In this document: one piece after another, positions 48,041 through 56,330 of the stretch | Numbering within the stretch: position 1 is the first letter of the stretch | How the letters are laid out: each line of letters opens with the position of its first letter | NCBI RefSeq assembly: GCF_963678185.1 | Contig: NZ_OY782757.1 | Location: 1,561,001-1,625,000 of the forward strand | Direction: 5' to 3' | From: an uncultured Tolumonas sp. | Lineage (GTDB): Bacteria > Pseudomonadota > Gammaproteobacteria > Enterobacterales > Aeromonadaceae | DNA length: 64,000 nt | Translations under genes and position numbers: made by a program | Notes under the pieces: generated by a model | Database searches by the model: none | Seen by the model: only the letters and a program-made list of their open reading frames with translations | Told to the model about the DNA's origin: nothing

Positions 48041-48409
48041 TCACTTTATCACCCCTTTCATAGGGTTGAATTTCTTGAACAATGAAATTGGTCTCATTAT
48101 GCTTTTTAATTCTTGATGTTTTAAAAAGAAATCTCCAGTAAAGAGGAAAATATCTCCATTTAAATCTCTTACTATTCCACCATCGATTGAACCTATATGA
48201 AAACCTGAAAAAGTATAAATCAACTCTTTTGAGAAATAAGCTATCGGCGTACCTGAAGAATCATGAATTATTCCTTGATCATCAGTGTAAGCGTGTAAAT
48301 CTCCATTTGAGTCATAAAGATCCAATAATTTATAATTACCCACATCCGACCAACTACATAATAAATCCAATATATTGATGGATCCCCAAAGGATATGTGC
48401 TCCGTCCAC
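48041..48409 (-). CDS. Small protein with 4-fold beta-flower-like repeats
   Basis: The frame gives 122 residues from a GTG with no clear ribosome site, so the start is doubtful and the gene may be truncated at its 5' end. From about residue 26 there are four short repeats of the pattern (hydrophobic)-D-x-N/S-G-x-(hydrophobic): LYDSNGDLHAY, IHDSSGTPIAYF, IYTFSGFHIGSI and VRDLNGDIFLF. This matches the '4-fold beta flower' fold of unknown function. No partner gene suggests a role. Confidence 0.55.
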   Translation of the reverse strand: MDGAHILWGSINILDLLCSWSDVGNYKLLDLYDSNGDLHAYTDDQGIIHDSSGTPIAYFSKELIYTFSGFHIGSIDGGIVRDLNGDIFLFTGDFFLKHQELKSIMRPISLFKKFNPMKGVIK

Positions 48410-48463
48410 CCCTGAACTATTTCATACCCTCTGGGGATTTTTATTCTTTAGATAGTGAATAAT

Positions 48464-48670
48464 TTATGCGTAGCTTTTTACCAACAATGAAGCTGAAAAA
48501 TAAAACTTTGTACAACCAGAACTATCTTTTTTAATCTGGGCCAAAATTTTTCTTCCTTTCATCAAAACCCATTCATCAAGTATTACATTTGGAAAATTTA
48601 GTCCAGAGCGTTGTAAACACTCTTTAAATAACCGTTCACCTACAATCTCTGTCAAATGTGAATAATCCAT
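48464..48670 (-). CDS. Small hypothetical protein
   Basis: This 68-residue protein starts MDYSHLTEIVGERLFKECLQRSG. GGAG lies 8 bases before the ATG, which supports real translation. No known motif was seen. It precedes the beta-flower gene by 54 bp on the same strand, so the two may be one short transcript. Confidence 0.55.
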   Translation of the reverse strand: MDYSHLTEIVGERLFKECLQRSGLNFPNVILDEWVLMKGRKILAQIKKDSSGCTKFYFSASLLVKSYA

Positions 48671-48728
48671 CAGTCTTACTCCTTTTTCTTAATACATTAA
48701 AACCAATAACTACATTTGGAAATAAGGC

Positions 48729-49694
48729 TCATGAGATACCAGCATCATGTAAACGATGTAAATTTAAGGCACCAACTAAGAAGCCATCGCTATCGACAAC
48801 AGGAGCTGCACTGATCTGATGCGAGTGTAAAGCTTGTAGAGCATCACTAGCGCGCCAGTGAGATGGAAGCCGATATCCTGGTTTCGTCATAGCCAGTTCA
48901 ATTAAATCTGTTAAACAATTCGCTTTCACCAGCCAACGCCGAAGGTCTCCATCAGTGAAAACCCCAACAACACGCTTTTGAGGATCACACACGGCGACAA
49001 GACCTAACCCAGTTCGGCTTAATTCCAACATGGCATCCATAACTCTGCTGCTAACATCAACAGCAGGTAACATTTCACCGGTCTGCATCACATCACTTAC
49101 CCGATAAAGAAGGCGTGCACCTAAACTCCCCCCTGGGTGTGAACGAGCAAAATCTTCTGCACCAAACCCTCTTTGACGCATTAAAGCTATAGCTAAAGCA
49201 TCACCCATCATCAGTGTGTTTACAGTACTTGATGTCGGTGCAACACCGATTGGACAAGCTTCTCTTTCAACACTGATATCCAATACACATTGCGCTGCTT
49301 TAGCTAATGGTGATTTTTTATCTCCAGTCATAGCAATTAGCGCTGTCTTATTTTCTTTTAGCAAAGGCAATATGAAATCTAGTTCTTTAGCTTTTCCAGA
49401 ATAAGAAATAAAAATCAGCACATCCTCAGGTCCGATCATCCCAAGATCACCATGTAATGCTTCCGCAGGATGAACAAAAAAAGCCGGAGTCCCAGTGCTT
49501 GCTAGCGATGCCGCAATTTTCTTTCCAATATGTCCCGATTTGCCGATCCCGGATACAACGGTTTTACCTTTACAATTCAACAACAAATGACATGCTGAGA
49601 GAAAATTATCATCTATTCTGTCAAGAAGACGCTGCGCTTCTTTGATTTCAATTTCTAACGTTTCTTTTGCATAAGATAAAAGAGCTTTATTCAT
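48729..49694 (-). CDS. gutQ: Arabinose-5-phosphate isomerase, GutQ type
   Basis: This is a SIS-domain sugar-phosphate aldose-ketose isomerase with two C-terminal CBS domains, converting ribulose-5-phosphate and arabinose-5-phosphate in known members. From the ATG at 49694 it has 321 residues, exactly the GutQ length; an ATG at 49712 also exists and shares a base with the preceding stop. VVSGIGKSGHIGKKIAASLA, FVHPAEALHGDLGMIGPEDVL, EACPIGVAPTSSTVNTLMMGDALA and ELSRTGLGLVAVCD resemble E. coli GutQ (glucitol operon) more than the LPS enzyme KdsD. It follows the Gfo/Idh/MocA gene and is probably cotranscribed. Confidence 0.86.
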   Translation of the reverse strand: MNKALLSYAKETLEIEIKEAQRLLDRIDDNFLSACHLLLNCKGKTVVSGIGKSGHIGKKIAASLASTGTPAFFVHPAEALHGDLGMIGPEDVLIFISYSGKAKELDFILPLLKENKTALIAMTGDKKSPLAKAAQCVLDISVEREACPIGVAPTSSTVNTLMMGDALAIALMRQRGFGAEDFARSHPGGSLGARLLYRVSDVMQTGEMLPAVDVSSRVMDAMLELSRTGLGLVAVCDPQKRVVGVFTDGDLRRWLVKANCLTDLIELAMTKPGYRLPSHWRASDALQALHSHQISAAPVVDSDGFLVGALNLHRLHDAGIS

Positions 49695-49711
49695 TATTTC
49701 TATTCTCAACA

Positions 49712-50695
49712 TTATTTATCTGCTGGAAAAACCAAACCAACTTGCTTTCGGATGAATTGCATTGCATCTGCAACATGCAACATCAACGAATAACTATTTA
49801 AACTAGATTCAAGCTTTCCTAATTTGATCGTAGAAATAAACTCTTTCAGCTCATAAATCATAGGCTCTGAAGATTGAGGAACGGTTATATCTTCCTCTTT
49901 ACCATCTCGGTAAATTATCTTAACGGAATTTAATTGAGATATATGATCTATTATTATAGAACCATCTTCACCCTGTATCTCAGATGGTATTTTCATATTA
50001 CTTATTTTTGAATAAGAAACTGATGCGATCAAGTCATTATATTCCAACAATGCTGTACCTACGCCATCAACCCCACTGCTTAACATGACTGCACTTGCTT
50101 TTACATTCGAAGGTAAACCAAATAAATCAATTATTGGATAAAGAGCATTTCCGCCCATATCCATCAACGCGCCATTAGATAATTCTGGCTTGAATGCATT
50201 CATGACCTCACCCGTTTTAAAACGGTCATAACGAGAGGAGTATTGGCAATAATGGCTCGATATATGTCTTATTTTACCAATCTTATTAATATGTTTCTTA
50301 ATGGATAGATAATTAGGCAATGTACATGTTTTCATTGCCTCCATTAGCAGTACGTCATGCTCCATGGCAGTCTGTACCATTTGTTCAGCTTCAGAAAGAT
50401 TTGAGCAAATGGGTTTTTCGCATAAAACATGTTTACCATTTTTTAAAAACAAACAAGCTTGTTCGCAGTGCAACGAGTTAGGACTAGCAATATATACTGC
50501 ATCAATATGTGGAGACTTTGCCATTACTTCGAGATCATCAAATATATATTCAGCACCATATTTCTCTGAAAATAATTTAGCTTTATCAAGCGATCTTGAA
50601 TAAACTGATGTCAACTGAAAACCATCCACATGTGTGGCGGCCGACAATAATGCTTCAGTGATAATATTAGTTCCGATGATCCCAAACTTGATCAT
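49712..50695 (-). CDS. Gfo/Idh/MocA-family NAD(P)-dependent oxidoreductase
   Basis: The 327-residue enzyme has a Rossmann N-terminus (MIKFGIIGTNIITEALLSAA), the family signature CEKPICSN (about 93-100, active-site Lys in EKP) and a C-terminal alpha/beta domain with MDMGGNALYPIIDLFG. Family members oxidise or reduce sugars, inositols and anhydrofructose. Its stop shares a base with a possible gutQ start. It lies downstream of the glycyl radical enzyme but beyond a terminator. A 1,5-anhydrofructose reductase-like role is attractive from context but unproven. Confidence 0.83.
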   Translation of the reverse strand: MIKFGIIGTNIITEALLSAATHVDGFQLTSVYSRSLDKAKLFSEKYGAEYIFDDLEVMAKSPHIDAVYIASPNSLHCEQACLFLKNGKHVLCEKPICSNLSEAEQMVQTAMEHDVLLMEAMKTCTLPNYLSIKKHINKIGKIRHISSHYCQYSSRYDRFKTGEVMNAFKPELSNGALMDMGGNALYPIIDLFGLPSNVKASAVMLSSGVDGVGTALLEYNDLIASVSYSKISNMKIPSEIQGEDGSIIIDHISQLNSVKIIYRDGKEEDITVPQSSEPMIYELKEFISTIKLGKLESSLNSYSLMLHVADAMQFIRKQVGLVFPADK

Positions 50696-50772
50696 ATTAA
50701 TTCTCTTAATATATGAAAAATGAGCAATTCAATGGTGTTATTTAAATTTATTTTTATATGTTAATACTTTAT

Positions 50773-50794
50773 AACCCCCGCTAATGCGGGGGTT
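50773..50794 (-). terminator. Terminator after the glycyl radical enzyme operon
   Basis: AACCCCCGC-ATTA-GCGGGGGTT (minus strand) forms a 9-bp GC-rich stem 32 bp after the stop codon. The following bases are only weakly T-rich. It separates the radical-enzyme transcript from the oxidoreductase-gutQ pair. Confidence 0.75.
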
Positions 50795-50825
50795 ATTTAT
50801 ACGAATGACTTAAACTCTATACAAT

Positions 50826-53258
50826 TTAGTTCAGCGTATGTTCAGTACGAGCAATGATATCGTCCTGAGTATCTGGAGACAGTGCAGTAAAGAATGCAGA
50901 GTAACCTGCAACACGTACCACAAGATCTCGATATTGATCAGGATGTTCTTTTGCTGCCAGCAACGTATCACGAGACACAATGTTGTACTGAACATGCCAA
51001 CCTTTATGTACTTCGAAGAAGGTGCGCAGTAATGACATCAGTTTCTGACGGTCGCGTGGTTGTTCTAAACTACTTGGGTTCAGTTTCTGGTTCAGCAGCA
51101 CCCCACCCAAAATAGAGGATGTTGGCAATTTACCGATTGAATTAAATACTGCGGTTGGACCATGGCTATCAGTACCTGACGATGGGCTTGCGCCTTCAGC
51201 AAGTGGAGTTTTCGCTTTACGGCCATCAGGAGTAGCCATGGTGCCAGCACCAAATGGTACATTTGCAGAAATAGATGATGTACCAGCATAGTAACCGCCA
51301 CCGATTGGACCACGACCAAAGCGGGTATTTTTGTAGCTGCGGATCTCATCGATGTAGCACTGATAAGCTGTCGCCAACAGAGTATCTACAGAATCATCAT
51401 CGTTACCAAACTTAGCAGCACGAGTTAGCAAGATTTGACGTAATGCTTCACCTTCTTCGCCAGCAAAATCGTCAGCCAGTTTCGCAGCCAGTTCCTGCTG
51501 GGATATTTTACCGCCGAATACCAGATCACGCACAGCAGCCAAACTGTTACCTGTGTTTGCAATACCAACCTGCAAACCAGAAACCCAATCGTATTTCGCG
51601 CCACCTTGTTTAGCAGTCAAACCACGCTCAATACAATCATCAATCAGTGCAGAACAAATGATGTCGTGCGCGTTTTCTTCCAACATGGTGTCAATAACGC
51701 AGTCGATTTCAATCGATTTACGAGTGTAGTAGCGGATCTGTCTATCCCACGCTGCCATTACTTCATCAAAGTTGTTGAAGTTGCCTAATGACAAACCTTT
51801 TTCCTGGGGTAGGAAAACCTTACCGGTTGTTGAATCCTTACCTTGTTCCAGTGCAGCCAACATCACGCGGGTGAAGTTCAAGAAGCTCATACCGGTACAA
51901 CGGTAGCCCCATTTACCAGGAACAGCAGTCTCGATACAACCGATCGCAGAGTAGTTGTACGCATCTTCTTTTTCTACACCCAGTTTGAGGAATTCTGGAA
52001 TAACGATTTCGTCATTATTGAATGCAGGCATGCCGAAACCACAGCGGATCACAGCCATACAAGCTTCCAGGAAGTCATTCGTCAAACCAGCATGATAACG
52101 AACACTTAAGTTTGGTTGTGTAGAACGCAAGCGACCACAAGATTCCAGAATTGCGTAAGAAAGTGAGTTGACGGCATCAACAGGTGCGCCATTAACCAAT
52201 TTCTGACCACCGATGGTGACATTCTGATACATCGGGCTACCAGCAGAAGATTTAGAATGTAAACCAGAACGGATCTTGTTCACTTCAAGCAGTTTTAGCC
52301 AGCAGCTGTGGAACAATTCGATCGCTTGTTCACGAGTCAAAGACTCTTCCAACTCAACATCACGATGGTAGAAAGGATATAAGTACTGATCCATACGACC
52401 GAAAGAGACTGAATGGCCATTTGATTCAATTTGCAGGAACAACTGTACAAAGAAGCACAATTGCAGAGCTTGCCAGAAAGTTTTAGGTGGCTGCTCTGCA
52501 ATCAGCTCACAATTTTCTGCCATTGCCAGCAGTTCATCTCGACGTTCAGTCCGTTTTTCTTCTGACGCCATTTTTTTAGCTAGATCGGCATAACGACGAA
52601 TATGATCAGTCAGTGCTGCGAATGAAAGATCGACAGCTTTAAGGAATTGGTCACGTTGCAGATCAGACCATACGGCCAGATCAATACGGCTACGGCGTTC
52701 TGCTACTTTTTCCCGAAGACCCGAGATACCCACTTTCAGCATCAATTCATAATCGACGGCCATATGAGCATCACCTGCATTCATATTACCTTCGGCTTTT
52801 ATGATACCGGAATCAAGTAAAGCCCGTTGATCGTCCGTAAACAGCGCATAACAACGATCACGAACTGTTTGGCCTTCCCAGAATGGTGCAATTTCATGAA
52901 TGATTTTTTTATCTTTCTCTGCAACACTAAAACCCGCGCCAGGACGATCAGCTAATTCGTTGATTTCTTTAACAACCCAATCCATGGTGTATTCAGGAAA
53001 GATAGGTGCAGAGCGTAAATAAGCAGCTTGGTTACCGATGATCAATTCATCGTTATCAATCCAAATCGTGCGTTTTTCTAAATGATGAGCCAGCGCGATT
53101 GCTCGACGTAAAACCACAGGCTTATCCATGTTGGCTTTATAAGCTTCGGTGTAATGCAATGCACGTTCAGTACAGACTGGCGGAGAAACTATATCGACTA
53201 AACGACGCTTATGATTGCGAATACGATCAGTCAGTGTGGTTAAATTAAGTTCTGTCAT
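50826..53258 (-). CDS. ybiW: Glycyl radical enzyme, YbiW/PflF type (putative 1,5-anhydroglucitol-6-phosphate lyase)
   Basis: This 810-residue, oxygen-sensitive cytosolic enzyme has the catalytic AIGCIETAV (Cys441 with Glu443, the CxE pattern of lyases/dehydratases rather than the CC of pyruvate formate-lyase) and the radical loop RVAGYS with Gly785, 25 residues from the C-terminus. Length and sequence (VSPPVCTERALHYTE, NDELIIGNQA, RSTQPNLSVRYHAG, FFEVHKGWHVQYN) follow E. coli YbiW throughout. As I recall, YbiW opens the ring of 1,5-anhydroglucitol-6-phosphate to 1-deoxyfructose-6-phosphate. The gene starts 1 bp after its activase (AGGGGG upstream). Older labels 'formate acetyltransferase' are misleading. 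Confidence 0.9.
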   Translation of the reverse strand: MTELNLTTLTDRIRNHKRRLVDIVSPPVCTERALHYTEAYKANMDKPVVLRRAIALAHHLEKRTIWIDNDELIIGNQAAYLRSAPIFPEYTMDWVVKEINELADRPGAGFSVAEKDKKIIHEIAPFWEGQTVRDRCYALFTDDQRALLDSGIIKAEGNMNAGDAHMAVDYELMLKVGISGLREKVAERRSRIDLAVWSDLQRDQFLKAVDLSFAALTDHIRRYADLAKKMASEEKRTERRDELLAMAENCELIAEQPPKTFWQALQLCFFVQLFLQIESNGHSVSFGRMDQYLYPFYHRDVELEESLTREQAIELFHSCWLKLLEVNKIRSGLHSKSSAGSPMYQNVTIGGQKLVNGAPVDAVNSLSYAILESCGRLRSTQPNLSVRYHAGLTNDFLEACMAVIRCGFGMPAFNNDEIVIPEFLKLGVEKEDAYNYSAIGCIETAVPGKWGYRCTGMSFLNFTRVMLAALEQGKDSTTGKVFLPQEKGLSLGNFNNFDEVMAAWDRQIRYYTRKSIEIDCVIDTMLEENAHDIICSALIDDCIERGLTAKQGGAKYDWVSGLQVGIANTGNSLAAVRDLVFGGKISQQELAAKLADDFAGEEGEALRQILLTRAAKFGNDDDSVDTLLATAYQCYIDEIRSYKNTRFGRGPIGGGYYAGTSSISANVPFGAGTMATPDGRKAKTPLAEGASPSSGTDSHGPTAVFNSIGKLPTSSILGGVLLNQKLNPSSLEQPRDRQKLMSLLRTFFEVHKGWHVQYNIVSRDTLLAAKEHPDQYRDLVVRVAGYSAFFTALSPDTQDDIIARTEHTLN

Positions 53259-53259
53259 A

Positions 53260-54174
53260 TTACCCCCTCAGTATTGCAGTAAGACCTAGAGCCTTAGCTT
53301 CTTGTTCTGCAAAGGCCAATAACTCTGGCCTATCTAATGGTTGCTTGGAACCGTCATAGATGATCCCGAGCAAATGGTATTTGTGTACGCCGTAAGTGTG
53401 ATACGGCAGAAAATGAATTTCGCCACTGCCGCCATATTTTGAGTAATGATCAGCTGCTTTTTTAATAATAGCCTTAATGGTTTCTTCGTTATCATTAAAA
53501 CCAGTAATAATAGGAACTCGAAAGATAATATTTGCGTTATGTTCGCCTAATTTTTCCAAGTTCTTGTTAATTAATGACAACTGCCCATTAGTCCATTTTT
53601 GAAATATTTCTTCATCTACATGTTTTAAATCAACCAACCACAAATCAATTGAGTCAACTGAAGGTTCAATATATGGCCAAGGTACATGTAGGCAGCTTTC
53701 TACTGCTGTATGAATATGTTCTTTTTTAGCTCGGTGAAATAATGCATAGGCTAAATTATGTTGCATAAATGGTTCACCACCGGAAATGGTCATCCCACCA
53801 CCGCTGTTTGAATAAAATGCTTTATCTTTTAATACTTCAGCCATTATTTTGTCAGTGTTGCTTTGTTCACCACATATCGATATAGCACCACTTGGACATA
53901 CATCAGCCGCATCTCTCATTTCTTGTTCTGTTAATATTTTTCTATCAATTTCAATAGCGACTGTAGGATCTGGACGTTTAAATCCACTAGCAACATGAGT
54001 ACAACGCAAACATCCTTTAAGGCAGAGACGTTCGTCATATAGCATGTCAATGGTACGAGAACGACTTTCAGGATTCTGACACCAAGTACAACTCAATGAA
54101 CAGCCTTTCAAAAACACGACCGTTCTGATGCCTGGTCCATCATGCGTAGCATAACGCTGTATGTTGAAGATCAT
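53260..54174 (-). CDS. ybiY: Glycyl-radical enzyme activating enzyme (YbiY type, radical SAM)
   Basis: The 304-residue radical SAM enzyme puts the glycyl radical on its partner using SAM and a [4Fe-4S] cluster held by CSLSCTWC (about 25-32). An auxiliary ferredoxin-like insert contributes further Cys (CLKGCLRC, VCPSGAISICG). FNIQRYATHDGPGIRTVVFLKGC, SGGGMTISGGEPF and FLPYHTYGVHKYHLLG match the family. It is the first gene of the operon, immediately upstream of its substrate enzyme, and begins about 58 bp from a perfect FNR box. Confidence 0.93.
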   Translation of the reverse strand: MIFNIQRYATHDGPGIRTVVFLKGCSLSCTWCQNPESRSRTIDMLYDERLCLKGCLRCTHVASGFKRPDPTVAIEIDRKILTEQEMRDAADVCPSGAISICGEQSNTDKIMAEVLKDKAFYSNSGGGMTISGGEPFMQHNLAYALFHRAKKEHIHTAVESCLHVPWPYIEPSVDSIDLWLVDLKHVDEEIFQKWTNGQLSLINKNLEKLGEHNANIIFRVPIITGFNDNEETIKAIIKKAADHYSKYGGSGEIHFLPYHTYGVHKYHLLGIIYDGSKQPLDRPELLAFAEQEAKALGLTAILRG

Positions 54175-54203
54175 AGCTCACCCACCAGTCAACTTTCGAT
54201 TTC

Positions 54204-54245
54204 ATTTAATCACTTTCGTTCAAAGAAATAATTGATCAGAATCAA
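54204..54245 (-). promoter_or_regulatory. FNR-dependent promoter of the glycyl radical enzyme operon
   Basis: TTGATCAGAATCAA (54232-54245) matches the FNR consensus TTGAT-N4-ATCAA perfectly. On the minus strand TTAAAT (54209-54204) sits where the -10 of a class II FNR promoter (site at about -41.5) should be, with a start near 54197. It implies anaerobic induction, consistent with the oxygen-sensitive enzymes encoded. The divergent ppsR gene may share it. Confidence 0.75.
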
Positions 54246-54371
54246 CTTATTACTGGTTAATTTTTGTATAGTTTAACTACTAAAATACGAACAATTTTTC
54301 CATTTAATTATAGTTCAAATTTCATACACATACTGACATATAGCCTTGTTAATAAAGGATTTATCTGAACC

Positions 54372-55193
54372 ATGAAAAGAATAGTTTTTTACATTTCTGA
54401 CGGCACAGCTATCACAGCAGAAGCTCTTGGGCATGCTGTTCTCGCACAGTTTCCTTTTGAACCAGAATTTCACACAATTCCGTTTGTTGATAACTATTCG
54501 AAAGCAATGGATGTTTGCAAAAAAATTGATGATTCATATACTCAAACGGGAACCAAACCAATTGTATTTTATTCAATAGTTTCTCTAGAAATAAGAGATT
54601 TAATTAATAATAGCCAAGGGTTCTGTTTGGATGTTGTCCAATCATTAATTGCACCTTTACAACAGGAATTGAATATAAATCCAGCTTCATCTGCTCAACG
54701 AAGACCCTATGGCTTAACCGAAAATAGTATGATCAAATATGATGCTCGCATTGCAGCTATCGATTACACATTAGCCCATGATGATGGTATTTCTTTACGG
54801 AATTTGGAATTAGCCCAAGTGATTTTATTGGGTGTGTCTCGTGCGGGTAAAACACCAACAAGCTTATATTTGGCACTTCAGTTTGGTGTATATACTGTAA
54901 ATTATCCTTTTGTCTCTGATGATATGAATAATTTAAAAATACCACCTGCCATTTTACCGTATAAAAATAAATTATTTGGCTTAACTATTGATCCAGAAAG
55001 ATTATCTACAATCCGACAGGAACGAAGAGGAAATAGTCATTATGCCTCTTTAAGACAATGCCGAATGGAAGTTTCCGAAGTAGAAGCCCTTTATAGAAAG
55101 CTCCAAATACCCTATTTAAATACGACTAATTGCTCAGTTGAAGAAATAACAGCCAGACTAATGGAAACAATGAATCTTCAACGACAAAAATAG
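54372..55193 (+). CDS. ppsR: PEP synthase regulatory kinase/pyrophosphorylase PpsR
   Basis: The 273-residue bifunctional regulator inactivates PEP synthase by ADP-dependent phosphorylation of a Thr next to the catalytic His and reverses it by phosphorolysis. It starts [28 protein letters not shown] and has the P-loop [15 protein letters not shown] (about 154-168), as in the DUF299 family. In enterics ppsR is divergent from ppsA; here it faces fbp-ppsA tail to tail with a terminator between. Confidence 0.92.
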   Translation: MKRIVFYISDGTAITAEALGHAVLAQFPFEPEFHTIPFVDNYSKAMDVCKKIDDSYTQTGTKPIVFYSIVSLEIRDLINNSQGFCLDVVQSLIAPLQQELNINPASSAQRRPYGLTENSMIKYDARIAAIDYTLAHDDGISLRNLELAQVILLGVSRAGKTPTSLYLALQFGVYTVNYPFVSDDMNNLKIPPAILPYKNKLFGLTIDPERLSTIRQERRGNSHYASLRQCRMEVSEVEALYRKLQIPYLNTTNCSVEEITARLMETMNLQRQK

Positions 55194-55195
55194 AA

Positions 55196-55235
55196 AAAGC
55201 CACCGTACCTACTTAGAGGCCGATACGGTGGAAAA
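55196..55235. terminator. Bidirectional terminator between ppsR and fbp
   Basis: CCACCGTA (55200-55207) pairs with TACGGTGG (55224-55231). A-runs to the left and AAAA to the right let it work for both convergent transcripts, best on the minus strand, where CTTTTTC follows. Confidence 0.7.
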
Positions 55236-55259
55236 CGACGCAATCACTTCGCCCTGAGT

Positions 55260-56270
55260 TTACGAAGAGAAAGCTATTAAAAACTGGTCTAATTTATCTA
55301 CCATATTGGCAGATCCAATATAAAACGGTGTTCTTTGATGTAATTCCATTGGAGTCAAATCAAGAATACGATGATGGCCATTTATTGCTTTTCCACCGGC
55401 CTGTTCGACTATAAAAGCCAGTGGATTACACTCATAAAGTAATCGTAATTTTCCACTAGGCGCATTAGTTCCTGATGGATATAGGAAGATCCCGCCTTTC
55501 AACATATTGCGATGAAAATCAGCAACCAATGAACCGATATAGCGCGAAGTGTATGGACGATTATCCTTTTCATCGATCGCTTGGCAGAACTTCAGATATT
55601 GCTTAACCCCAGTTGGAAACTTGAGGTAGTTCCCTTCATTTACTGAGTAGGTATGACCCTGCTTTGGTATTGAGATATCGGGGTAAGATAAAAGAAAACA
55701 GCCAATCGAGGGATCAAGTGTAAATCCATTCACGCCTTGTCCGGTCGAGTAAACCAACATGGTAGAAGAACCATATATAATGTAGCCCGCAGCGACCTGA
55801 TGACGACCTGGTTGTAAAAAATCAGCTCTGGTTACTTCAGTGCCAATTGGCGAAACCCGGTGGTAAATCGAAAACAACGTGCCGACAGAAACGCCCACAT
55901 CAATATTTGAAGAGCCATCCAGTGGGTCAATCAACACAACATATTTTGCTGTTTTGCCGTTAACCGGTTCAAAAGCAACATAGTCATCATCTTCTTCCGA
56001 CGCCATGCCACAAACTTCACCGCAAGCCGCCAATGATTGTTTAAACCGATCATTCGCAAACAAATCTAATTTTTGCTGCGCTTCACCTTGGATATTAGAA
56101 ATACCCGTTACACCAATGATATTACTTAAGCCCGCCTGATTGACCTGCCAACTAATCACTTTAGCTGCATGTTGAATAGCAGTTAACAGCGAACTTAAAT
56201 CCCCCGTTGCGTGAGGGAAATCGGCTTGTTTTTCAATAATGAAATCGTATACCGGCATGCCTGTTTGCAT
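55260..56270 (-). CDS. fbp: Fructose-1,6-bisphosphatase class I
   Basis: The 336-residue gluconeogenic enzyme starts at the ATG at 56270 (GGAG 6 bases upstream) rather than the GTG at 56288. The metal site is [30 protein letters not shown]-like [16 protein letters not shown] and GGIFLYP also fit class I FBPase. It follows ppsA by 60 bp on the same strand, so the two gluconeogenic enzymes are probably one transcript. A second, housekeeping fbp elsewhere is likely but not visible. Confidence 0.92.
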   Translation of the reverse strand: MQTGMPVYDFIIEKQADFPHATGDLSSLLTAIQHAAKVISWQVNQAGLSNIIGVTGISNIQGEAQQKLDLFANDRFKQSLAACGEVCGMASEEDDDYVAFEPVNGKTAKYVVLIDPLDGSSNIDVGVSVGTLFSIYHRVSPIGTEVTRADFLQPGRHQVAAGYIIYGSSTMLVYSTGQGVNGFTLDPSIGCFLLSYPDISIPKQGHTYSVNEGNYLKFPTGVKQYLKFCQAIDEKDNRPYTSRYIGSLVADFHRNMLKGGIFLYPSGTNAPSGKLRLLYECNPLAFIVEQAGGKAINGHHRILDLTPMELHQRTPFYIGSANMVDKLDQFLIAFSS

Positions 56271-56330
56271 ATTTTGCTCCGCGATCACTGATTGAGATAG
56301 CCCGCCATAAATGACGGGCTACAGCTCAAA

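Noticed and set aside
50826..53258. Pyruvate formate-lyase annotation for the glycyl radical enzyme
   Set aside because: The active site reads GCIE with a single Cys rather than the Cys-Cys pair, and the whole sequence follows YbiW.
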